Assembly: GCA_938002655.1 (NCBI GenBank)
Contig: CALLAC010000005.1
Location: forward strand, 62,001-126,000
Source: an uncultured Cytophagales bacterium
GTDB lineage: Bacteria; Bacteroidota; Bacteroidia; Cytophagales; Thermonemataceae
Length of the DNA: 64,000 nucleotides
Direction: 5' to 3'
In this document: in pieces, positions 1-6,865 of the stretch
Layout of the letters: every line of letters begins with the position of its first letter
Position numbering within the stretch: position 1 is the first letter of the stretch
Program-made: the position numbers and the translations under genes
The notes under the pieces: model-generated
Told to the model about the DNA's origin: nothing
The model's database searches: none
The model's input: the letters and a program-made list of their open reading frames with translations, nothing else

Positions 1-121
1 CAAACATTGCCATAATGTAACAGTCTTTTAGTTTTGATAAAAATTTGGTTTTAGTTTGAGAGAAACGAGTGAAATTCTGAATTATTGAGTAGAACACGGC
101 GGAAAGATACAAATTTTTTTC
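1..121. other. Non-coding left edge, no gene seen
   Basis: AT-rich bases downstream of the minus-strand M23 peptidase gene. I see no supported reading frame. On the minus strand, bases 102-109 read TATCTTTC, one base off the Bacteroidota -7 element TAnnTTTG, so a promoter for a gene lying left of the window is possible but unproven. Confidence 0.4.
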
Positions 122-985
122 TTAAAAAGAAACAAATTTTTCAGGATTTATTGCATTTCCTTTGTACCAAAGTTCAAAATGGAGGTGAGGTCCTGAGGAG
201 AGCCTACCTGTATTGCCTATAATAGCTATGACATCGCCGGCTTTTACAAAGTCGCCTACTTTTTTGAAAAGAGCGGCATTGTGTTTGTAAAAAGTTACCA
301 TTTCGCCTTGATGCTGAATGGCAATCACATTGCCCGTGTCTTCTGTCCAAGAAGCAAAAATGACGGTACCATCGGCAGCGGCTTTGATAGGCTCATTAGC
401 CTTAGCAACCAAATCAATACCAAAATGGTTGTTTTTGGCGTCAAAGCGTTCGGTGATAGTACCTTTGAGAGGAGGGAAAAATGAGATACTTTGTAACTGG
501 CTTCTTTCTTTGTTCATTTTTGTTTCTTTGAGACTAATATTCATACTCTCATATTCTTTTCGCAAGTTCAAATCGGCTTGTGAAATATAATCTTGGATGG
601 TATCAGTTTGTGCAATTTGGTTTTTGATAGTTCTAGAAGTATCGCTTCGTAAATCTTTGACATTTCCTTCAATCGCTTTTCTAAAATTTTGATAATAACG
701 TTCATATTGACTTGTGACTTCAAGCAAAGAATCTACGGTATTGCTGAGAGAAAGAAGTTGTTTTTTCATTTGTAGCTCTTGTGAGCTTTGTAATATTTTG
801 CTATTTTGACGAGGAGCAAGCCAAAAGCCCGACATAAATATCAGCACGAGTATTGGTACTACAAAAACCAAGGCTTTGGTATGGCTGTACGAAAAAGTAC
901 GCTTTTCCTCAAAATTTTCTTCATCTCGTACTACTACTTCATAGCGATGCGAAAGCCACGCAAATAAACTTTCTTTGATTTTCAT
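122..985 (-). CDS. Membrane-anchored M23 (LytM) family peptidase
   Basis: A 287-residue envelope protein likely to cut peptidoglycan peptide crosslinks or to regulate another cell-wall enzyme. It has a cytoplasmic N-terminus of about 37 residues, one membrane segment at about 38-56, a coiled-coil-like stretch at about 62-165, and a C-terminal LytM domain from about 170. The zinc-site signatures are intact: H187 and D191 in NHFGIDL, and H267/H269 in HLHFE. This matches the M23 family fold and argues for an active enzyme rather than a degenerate EnvC-type activator. It is transcribed away from the ccmC-like gene, with a 169-base divergent spacer. The exact substrate cannot be told from the sequence. 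Confidence 0.9.
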   Translation of the reverse strand: MKIKESLFAWLSHRYEVVVRDEENFEEKRTFSYSHTKALVFVVPILVLIFMSGFWLAPRQNSKILQSSQELQMKKQLLSLSNTVDSLLEVTSQYERYYQNFRKAIEGNVKDLRSDTSRTIKNQIAQTDTIQDYISQADLNLRKEYESMNISLKETKMNKERSQLQSISFFPPLKGTITERFDAKNNHFGIDLVAKANEPIKAAADGTVIFASWTEDTGNVIAIQHQGEMVTFYKHNAALFKKVGDFVKAGDVIAIIGNTGRLSSGPHLHFELWYKGNAINPEKFVSF

Positions 986-1070
986 TGACTAAAATTTTTG
1001 CAAAAAAACAAAAAAATCGGCATTCCACAGAAGTTTTTAGTAAGATTATCAAATTTTGAGCTTTATTTGC

Positions 1071-1078
1071 TAATTTTG
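1071..1078 (+). promoter_or_regulatory. Candidate -7 promoter element of the ccmC-like gene
   Basis: TAATTTTG matches the Bacteroidota -7 consensus TAnnTTTG, about 77 bases before the ccmC-like start codon. The nearest upstream TTTG (1055-1058) is only 12 bases away, so the -33 part is not convincing. Confidence 0.35.
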
Positions 1079-1154
1079 CAAACTAAAAACTCACTCAAAA
1101 AGTTAAGCAACAGAGCTAAAAACTTAAAATTTTTCAACCTTAAAACTTTCTTGT

Positions 1155-1862
1155 ATGTTTCGCTTGGTTTGGTGGAAATGGGCTACTATTATTTTGTTGA
1201 TGTACGCAGTGATAGCAGGTTTTCTGGTGGATGTTCCTCGTCTGCAAACAGGTAATTTAGACCATACTGCTCGGAATTTGTACTTTCATGTGCCTATGTG
1301 GTTTGGAATGGTGTTTGTGCTAACTCTTTCAGTAATTTATTCTATTTTGTATTTACTTAAAAATCATGAATTTGCAAATATAAAAGCAGTTTCTTTTGCC
1401 GAAGTAGGGATATTATATGGAATGTTGGGCCTTATTACAGGAATGATATGGGGAAAATTTACATGGGGTGATTTCCTGCCTCGTGATGTCAAGATTTATG
1501 GTGCGGCAGTAGCTATGCTTATTTATTTGGCTTACTTTATACTGCGGTCTGCCATTGAAAACAAAGAGCAGGCGGCTCGTATTTCAGCAGTCTATAATAT
1601 TTTTGCTTATGCGGTGTATATTCCACTTATTTTTGTAATGCCTCGCCTTTACGATAGTGTACATCCAGGCAATGGTGGAAATCCTGGTTTCAATGCCTAC
1701 GACCTCAATGGTAATATGCGTATGGTTTTTTATCCGGCTGTGACTGGCTTTTTGGGCTTATCTTTGTGGATAGCTACATTACGCATGCGTATGCGTGTTA
1801 TAGAGCAAGCATTACAAATGACAGAAAACACAAAAGAAATAAATATTGAAACTATTTCTTGA
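1155..1862 (+). CDS. ccmC: Cytochrome c biogenesis protein, CcmC/CcsA family
   Basis: A 235-residue polytopic inner-membrane protein of the CcmC/CcsA haem-handling family, which presents haem on the periplasmic side for cytochrome c maturation. About six membrane segments are visible. The tryptophan-rich haem-binding region (family form WGxxWxWD) is present in altered form as WGKFTWGDF at about residues 107-115. Conserved histidines sit in the YFHVP stretch (about 43-47) and in SVHPG. The family normally lies in a ccm operon, but here no ccmB, ccmE or ccmF is adjacent: upstream is a divergent M23 gene and downstream is a palindromic repeat and pckA. CcmC is the best call, though CcsA-type naming is possible. 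It would serve the cbb3 oxidase cytochromes encoded 4 kb away. Confidence 0.85.
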   Translation: MFRLVWWKWATIILLMYAVIAGFLVDVPRLQTGNLDHTARNLYFHVPMWFGMVFVLTLSVIYSILYLLKNHEFANIKAVSFAEVGILYGMLGLITGMIWGKFTWGDFLPRDVKIYGAAVAMLIYLAYFILRSAIENKEQAARISAVYNIFAYAVYIPLIFVMPRLYDSVHPGNGGNPGFNAYDLNGNMRMVFYPAVTGFLGLSLWIATLRMRMRVIEQALQMTENTKEINIETIS

Positions 1863-1869
1863 GATTTAA

Positions 1870-1902
1870 AGACCTATGAGGTTTTTAAAACCTCATAGGT
1901 CT
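1870..1902. repeat. Perfect 16-bp inverted repeat, intergenic palindromic element
   Basis: The left arm AGACCTATGAGGTTTT (1870-1885) and right arm AAAACCTCATAGGTCT (1887-1902) are exact reverse complements around one central T. It sits 8 bases after the ccmC-like stop and before the pckA promoter. It could act as a transcription terminator or transcript-stabilising hairpin. A degenerate second copy lies at 61912-61940, which suggests a dispersed palindromic repeat rather than a single-gene terminator. Confidence 0.85.
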
Positions 1903-1927
1903 GGGTTGGGTGCATCTGAAAGTGTGT

Positions 1928-1958
1928 TTTGCGGATACCGAAGTTTTTTGTATCTTTG
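1928..1958 (+). promoter_or_regulatory. Bacteroidota-type promoter of pckA
   Basis: TTTG at 1928-1931, a 19-base spacer, then TATCTTTG at 1951-1958. This matches the TTTG / TAnnTTTG promoter of the Bacteroidota primary sigma factor. The predicted start point is near 1965, giving a leader of about 29 bases to the ATG at 1994. That supports the shorter pckA start, because the longer frame from 1910 would begin upstream of the promoter. Confidence 0.8.
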
Positions 1959-1993
1959 CAAAAGTTTTCAATTTTCAACACAACTATCATTTT

Positions 1994-3610
1994 ATGGAAG
2001 AAATCGGTAAAAAATCCCTTAAAAGTGGTTTACAAGCCATTGGTATATACAAAGTGGCAAAAGCCTATTGGAATCTTTCTCCTGCCGAGCTTGTAGAGCA
2101 AGCCCTTGCTCGTAAAGAAGGCACACTTTCCGATAATGGAGCTTTGATGTGTGATACGGGTAAATTTACAGGACGCTCTCCCAAAGATAAATTTACTGTG
2201 CTGGACGCTAAAACCAAAGATTCTGTTTGGTGGGGCGATATTAACCAACCTTTTGATGAGGCTAAATTTGATGCTTTGCATAGTAAAATGATAAAGTTTT
2301 TGGAAGATAAAGAAATTTTTGTACGCGATGCTTATGCAGGTGCAGATGAAAATTACCGTCTGAATTTACGTTTTATCAATACAATGGCTTGGCACAATTT
2401 GTTTTGTTATAATCTTTTTTTAAGGCCTTCTGCTTCTGAATTAGAAAATTTCGAGCCTAATTTTACCATTATCAATATTCCAGAATTTCAGGCTGATCCT
2501 GCCGTAGATGGCACTCGCCAAGCAAATTTTACTATTATCAACTTTACCAAACGCATTATTCTTATTGGTGGCTCGGCGTATGCAGGCGAAATGAAAAAGG
2601 GTATTTTTACGGTGCTTAATTATATTTTGCCTCATGAAAGAAATACTCTTTCTATGCACTGTTCTGCTAATGTAGGCAAAGAAGGAGATGTAGCGATATT
2701 CTTTGGGCTTTCGGGAACAGGCAAAACTACGCTTTCTGCCGATCCTAATCGCAGTCTGATTGGTGATGATGAACATGGTTGGACAGAAAAAGGCATATTC
2801 AACTTTGAAGGAGGCTGTTATGCTAAAGTAGCAAATATTACTCGTGAGAATGAACCTCAAATTTGGGATGCTATCAAGTTTGGAGCAGTTTTAGAAAATA
2901 CGCGTTGTTATCCTGATACACGTATTCCTGATTATACCAATATTTCTGTAACCGAAAATACACGGGTAGGCTATCCTATTCATTTTATCAACAACGCATT
3001 GGAGTCTTCAGTGGCGGGTATACCCAAAAATATTTTTTTTCTTACTGCTGATGCTTTTGGGGTGCTTCCACCTATATCCAAACTTACACCTGGACAAGCT
3101 ATGTACTTTTTCATATCGGGCTATACTGCCAAAGTAGCAGGTACGGAAGTAGGGGTGGTGGAGCCACAAGCAACTTTTTCGGCTTGTTTTGGTGCGGCAT
3201 TTTTGCCTTTACATCCTACCAAATATGCCGAGCTGTTAGGTAAGAAAATGCGTGAGCATCAAGTAAATGTTTGGCTGGTAAATACAGGTTGGACGGGCGG
3301 TCCGTATGGGGTGGGCTCTCGTATGAAACTCAAATATACACGTGCGATGCTTACTGCCGCAATGGAAGGTAAATTGGACAATGTAAAATACATCAATCAC
3401 CCTGTTTTTGGGATAGCGGTACCGCAGTCTTGCCCAAATGTTCCGAGTGAAGTGCTAAACCCTCGTGATACTTGGGCAGATAAAATCCAATATGACCTCA
3501 AAGCCAATGAACTAGCGGCGGCATTTGTGAAAAATTTTTCTAAATATGCAGATTTTGCCAACGAAGAAATCCTTTCTGCCGCTCCCAGAGTAGCTTCAAT
3601 GTTGGTTTAG
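1994..3610 (+). CDS. pckA: Phosphoenolpyruvate carboxykinase (ATP)
   Basis: Converts oxaloacetate and ATP to phosphoenolpyruvate, CO2 and ADP, the first committed step of gluconeogenesis, in the cytoplasm. The 538-residue length is typical for the ATP-dependent enzyme. Visible signatures are the RQANFTIINFTKRI region, the kinase-1a P-loop GLSGTGKTTLS at about 237-247, the kinase-2 motif GDDEHGW, and the ENTRCYPDTRIPDY segment. The frame is open back to 1910, but the ATG at 1994 (MEEIGKKSLK) is chosen because the promoter lies at 1928-1958. The gene stands alone between its own promoter and a clear terminator. Confidence 0.97.
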   Translation: MEEIGKKSLKSGLQAIGIYKVAKAYWNLSPAELVEQALARKEGTLSDNGALMCDTGKFTGRSPKDKFTVLDAKTKDSVWWGDINQPFDEAKFDALHSKMIKFLEDKEIFVRDAYAGADENYRLNLRFINTMAWHNLFCYNLFLRPSASELENFEPNFTIINIPEFQADPAVDGTRQANFTIINFTKRIILIGGSAYAGEMKKGIFTVLNYILPHERNTLSMHCSANVGKEGDVAIFFGLSGTGKTTLSADPNRSLIGDDEHGWTEKGIFNFEGGCYAKVANITRENEPQIWDAIKFGAVLENTRCYPDTRIPDYTNISVTENTRVGYPIHFINNALESSVAGIPKNIFFLTADAFGVLPPISKLTPGQAMYFFISGYTAKVAGTEVGVVEPQATFSACFGAAFLPLHPTKYAELLGKKMREHQVNVWLVNTGWTGGPYGVGSRMKLKYTRAMLTAAMEGKLDNVKYINHPVFGIAVPQSCPNVPSEVLNPRDTWADKIQYDLKANELAAAFVKNFSKYADFANEEILSAAPRVASMLV

Positions 3611-3632
3611 CTTGTCTAATGATTGTTTCTTG

Positions 3633-3668
3633 AAAAACCTTTATCACCTGAAAGATAAAGGTTTTTTT
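3633..3668 (+). terminator. Rho-independent terminator of pckA
   Basis: Inverted repeat AAAAACCTTTATC (3633-3645) and GATAAAGGTTTTT (3654-3666) with an 8-base loop, ending in a T run, 22 bases after the pckA stop. Confidence 0.85.
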
Positions 3669-3810
3669 ATGCCCAACTTAATTGGTTTCAAAGATAAAAC
3701 CTTCATGTTTGTTACAATTTCATCGAGAAAAATGCCTATTTCATCGAAAAATTATACATTAAACGTTTACCTTTCGTTATCTTTACGTATATATTGCAAA
3801 AAATACACAT

Positions 3811-5688
3811 ATGTTTAAGTATAGATGTTTATGCATATCATTGTTTTCAGTTTGGGCAAGTAATTCTTCTGCTCAGGTGGTAGTCAATGGATATGCCCGA
3901 GTAACCAATATTGTTGGAAATCAAATTACCCTTTCTAGCACTGTTGGTGAAATTGATGAGACAGCCGATACCTTTGATAACGGCGATTACATTATCTTGA
4001 TGCAAATGCAAGATAACGTGATAGGTTCAACAGCCAATGATGCTACTTTTGGTAATTTAGGTAGCATTCATTCGGCGGGTGTGTACGAAATAAGGCAAAT
4101 TGTTTCACAAGTTGCAGGACCGCCTCGAGTGCTGACTTTAGATGCCGCTCCCACTAATACCTATAATATAGGGGCTAATAGTTCTGTACAAGCAATTACA
4201 TTCAGACGTTTTGGTTCGCCTCATTATACATCTACCTTCAATATGCGTGCCTTGCCTTGGAATGGAGCGATTGGGGGAGTTTTAGCCATAGATGTACCTG
4301 GAATATTTACTTTGGGTCATAACCTTTCTGCCGATGGTGCAGGTTTTAGAGGAGCACCGAATGATGATAATAGCAGTAGTAATTGGACAGATATGCCTTC
4401 CCCTACTTGCGAGAATACTCCTTTCTTTGATTCTCTTCCAGGTCCAAGAGCTCCCAAAGGAGAAGGTATCTATCGTAATACTAATCCTAATTATGTAGCG
4501 GCTCGTGGAAAAATACTTAATGGTGGTGGCGGTGGAAATAGCCATAATGGTGGTGGCGGCGGTGGTGGTAATTATAGTGCAGGTGGTCTTGGTGGCTGGG
4601 GTTGGAATTGCAATACTATCCCTCGAAATGCTGGTGGGCAAGGAGGAATTGGCTTGAATGCCCATATCAATATCAATCGCATTTTCATGGGTGGCGGCGG
4701 TGGTGCTGGTGAAAGAAATAATGGATTTGAATCTTATGGTGGCAATGGTGGAGGAATTATTATCATAAGAGCTAATACTATTCAAACCACAGGTGCTTGT
4801 GGTATCTTGAACATAACTGCCAATGGAAACAACGCCCCATTGGGGAATGGATGGGACGGCTGCGGCGGCGGTGGTGCAGGAGGCTCAATTGTGTTTATTG
4901 TTGCAAATTGGAGTGTTTCGCCTACTTGCCCTATTTCGGTAACTGCCAATGGAGGTAATGGCGGTTCTGTAAATTCATCTACACACGGTGGCGGCGGTGG
5001 TGGTGGGCAAGGTGTAATTTTCTTTACCACACCTGCACCTGCTAATGTTTCTGTGGCTACTACACAAGGGCAAGGCGGTTGCAATAACCATAGTAATCCT
5101 TGCGACAGAGCGGCAGATGGAGAAAATATCGGCACAAATGTATTTTTCAATTCCTCATCGCCCTTACCTGTGGAGCTAGCCTATTTCCGTGCAAAAGCAG
5201 TCTCCAAACAAACTGCCCGAATAGAGTGGCTTGTGCAGACAGCTATCAATGTGGATAAATTTGTTTTGGAACGTTCAGATAACTTACAAAATTGGCAAGA
5301 AATACATCAACAGAGATGGAATAATCAATTGTATTTCAGCTATTTAGATACAGAAATACCTTTTACTTTGGCTTATTATCGTTTGAAAATTTTTGATAAA
5401 GATGGCTCCTACAAATTTTCTCGCGTAGTAAATGTACAATTTGCAGGCAGATCTACAATTGGTATTTATCCCAATCCTACCAACGATAAAGTGTTTGTTG
5501 AATTTGGGGAGGAAATCCAAAAAATTTCTTTGCAAGATTTGAACGGCAACAAGATACCGATTAGCATAGAGAATGCAAGCGAAAGAAAGGTTATAAGTCT
5601 AAACCATTTACCAAGAGGTTTGTATATCTTACAAATACAGACGGAAAAGGAAATTTTCACAGAAAAGTTGATTATTCAAGGAAACTAA
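3811..5688 (+). CDS. Secreted glycine-rich protein with type IX secretion C-terminal sorting domain
   Basis: A 625-residue surface or secreted protein of unknown function. It has a signal peptide (about 1-22, ending SSAQ) and an N-terminal region of about 23-190. A glycine-rich block at about 230-430 carries many runs of three to seven glycines, with IIIIRA and IVFIVA beta-strand segments between them. A PLPVELAYFRA-type fibronectin-like segment follows (about 450-545), then a type A T9SS sorting domain at about 548-625 (IYPNPTNDKVFVE to LPRGLYILQI). The sorting domain implies export through the outer membrane by PorU-type processing and attachment or release. No catalytic motif is recognised. 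The glycine-rich block resembles passenger regions of surface adhesins, which is an inference only. It is flanked by terminators, so it is likely monocistronic. Confidence 0.9.
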   Translation: MFKYRCLCISLFSVWASNSSAQVVVNGYARVTNIVGNQITLSSTVGEIDETADTFDNGDYIILMQMQDNVIGSTANDATFGNLGSIHSAGVYEIRQIVSQVAGPPRVLTLDAAPTNTYNIGANSSVQAITFRRFGSPHYTSTFNMRALPWNGAIGGVLAIDVPGIFTLGHNLSADGAGFRGAPNDDNSSSNWTDMPSPTCENTPFFDSLPGPRAPKGEGIYRNTNPNYVAARGKILNGGGGGNSHNGGGGGGGNYSAGGLGGWGWNCNTIPRNAGGQGGIGLNAHININRIFMGGGGGAGERNNGFESYGGNGGGIIIIRANTIQTTGACGILNITANGNNAPLGNGWDGCGGGGAGGSIVFIVANWSVSPTCPISVTANGGNGGSVNSSTHGGGGGGGQGVIFFTTPAPANVSVATTQGQGGCNNHSNPCDRAADGENIGTNVFFNSSSPLPVELAYFRAKAVSKQTARIEWLVQTAINVDKFVLERSDNLQNWQEIHQQRWNNQLYFSYLDTEIPFTLAYYRLKIFDKDGSYKFSRVVNVQFAGRSTIGIYPNPTNDKVFVEFGEEIQKISLQDLNGNKIPISIENASERKVISLNHLPRGLYILQIQTEKEIFTEKLIIQGN

Positions 5689-5693
5689 AAATG

Positions 5694-5722
5694 AAGGTAG
5701 CCCCCAGCAGGCTACCTTTTTT
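5694..5722. terminator. Terminator between convergent genes
   Basis: AAGGTAGCC (5694-5702) and GGCTACCTT (5710-5718) form a 9-bp stem with a 7-base loop, followed by T residues. It lies 6 bases after the T9SS cargo stop. It also faces the end of the cbb3 operon, so it may act in both directions, but the U tract favours the plus strand. Confidence 0.85.
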
Positions 5723-5740
5723 ATGGTTTAGAAGTATCGT

Positions 5741-6619
5741 TTAGTTGGCTTGCGAAACGGCTTTATTTTCATTGTTTTCTCCATCTTTGCTACTTTCTTT
5801 GGTACCTTGTGGCTCTTTGGCATTAGGAGGGTTAGTGCCTTTGAGCGAATAAATATAACTACTTACAAGTTGAATTTGAAGTGGGTTGAGCTGTTTTTGC
5901 CAACCAGGCATACCTTTTTGCGTACCATACTTGATAGTTTTGAAAATATCATTAATTTTACCACCGTAGAGCCAATATTCATCCGTAAGGTTCGGACCTA
6001 CGAGTCCTTCGCCTTTTTGTCCGTGGCAAGCGGCACAATTGGCTTTATACAGTTCTGCTCCTTTCTGAATTTGAGCCGCATCGGTGATAAGTTTTACATT
6101 TTTTTCATCAATGCTGTTAGCTACTTTTTTTAGATATTCTTCTTTTTTGATTTCTGCAATTTTGACTTCTTTTTCGTATTCGGCATCTTGTAAATCCCAA
6201 ATCTTCCATACGTGGTAAATAGGCAAGTACAATACTGCAAAAGCAATAGTTACACCAAAAAACCAGTTGAACCACGCAGGAATGGGGTTATCTAATTCCT
6301 TGATGCCATCAAAATCTTCATCAAGTAAAAGTTTATGTTCTTGCGATTTGGGTTTGAAACCCAAAAAGCGTTCCCAAAGGCTCAACTGTTCGCCTGTAAC
6401 TCGGTTGGTTTCTTTTTGCAGAAGATTGAGAAGTTGGAAAATTGTAATGATGAGAAGGATAATGACGGCAACAGTCATTCCAATCAGGAAAGCCAGAATC
6501 CAGAAAATCATTTCTTCTTTGCCACTTTTCTGAATGGCTACTACTTCTTGGGCTTTGAGTGGCATGCTTGCCAAAACAAACAAAGCTAAAAGACTAATTT
6601 TACGAAATATCGATTTCAT
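5741..6619 (-). CDS. ccoP: cbb3-type cytochrome c oxidase subunit CcoP, mono-haem
   Basis: Membrane-bound cytochrome c subunit that feeds electrons to the CcoN catalytic core. A signal-like first segment (about 1-23) and a second membrane segment (about 38-62) precede the FixP_N region (DNPIPAWFNWFFG). A third membrane segment follows, then one cytochrome c domain with CAACH at about 195-199 and a distal methionine in GMPGW. Proteobacterial CcoP usually has two CxxCH sites; only one is present here, as I understand is common in Bacteroidota. The C-terminal tail is charged and low in complexity. It is the last gene of the operon, and its ATG overlaps the ccoQ stop as ATGA. Confidence 0.93.
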   Translation of the reverse strand: MKSIFRKISLLALFVLASMPLKAQEVVAIQKSGKEEMIFWILAFLIGMTVAVIILLIITIFQLLNLLQKETNRVTGEQLSLWERFLGFKPKSQEHKLLLDEDFDGIKELDNPIPAWFNWFFGVTIAFAVLYLPIYHVWKIWDLQDAEYEKEVKIAEIKKEEYLKKVANSIDEKNVKLITDAAQIQKGAELYKANCAACHGQKGEGLVGPNLTDEYWLYGGKINDIFKTIKYGTQKGMPGWQKQLNPLQIQLVSSYIYSLKGTNPPNAKEPQGTKESSKDGENNENKAVSQAN

Positions 6620-6804
6620 TGTTTTGATAAATTTTGGTTAGAGATAGAACCATCGTTTAAGGGAATGTTTTTGATTTGTTGCATTTTATCTTTTTTGGCT
6701 GTAATAAGCCACACAAGCATTCCTATGAAAAAGGTGAAAAATATCAGTAGCGAGATAATCAGATAAATATCTACGCCTTGTACACCATTGAGAAACTGCC
6801 TCAT
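6616..6804 (-). CDS. ccoQ: Small membrane protein, CcoQ-like cbb3 oxidase subunit
   Basis: A 62-residue protein with one membrane segment (about 13-36) and a polar C-terminal tail, located exactly where CcoQ/FixQ sits between ccoO and ccoP. CcoQ stabilises the assembled oxidase in other bacteria. The sequence itself is too short and divergent to prove the family, so the call rests on size, topology and position. The 4-base overlap with ccoP suggests translational coupling. Confidence 0.75.
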   Translation of the reverse strand: MRQFLNGVQGVDIYLIISLLIFFTFFIGMLVWLITAKKDKMQQIKNIPLNDGSISNQNLSKQ

Positions 6805-6865
6805 AGATTTTTGAATTTGGTTTCTTTACAAAAAATTTGGGTAAGGGGGCAAAAGCCCCCAAATT

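Noticed and set aside
3612-3818. Open frame of 68 codons after pckA
   Set aside because: It runs through the pckA terminator and the upstream region of the next gene and has no recognisable protein features.
4525-5010. GGTGGCGGC repeats that could look like a tandem repeat array
   Set aside because: Spacing is irregular and the reading frame is intact; these are glycine codons in a coding region and not a CRISPR or satellite array.
4282-5150. Long minus-strand frames rich in Thr/Ile and Pro (4282-4785 and 4782-5150)
   Set aside because: They are antisense shadows of the glycine-codon repeats in the T9SS cargo gene, where GGT/GGC runs read as ACC/GCC/CCA on the other strand.
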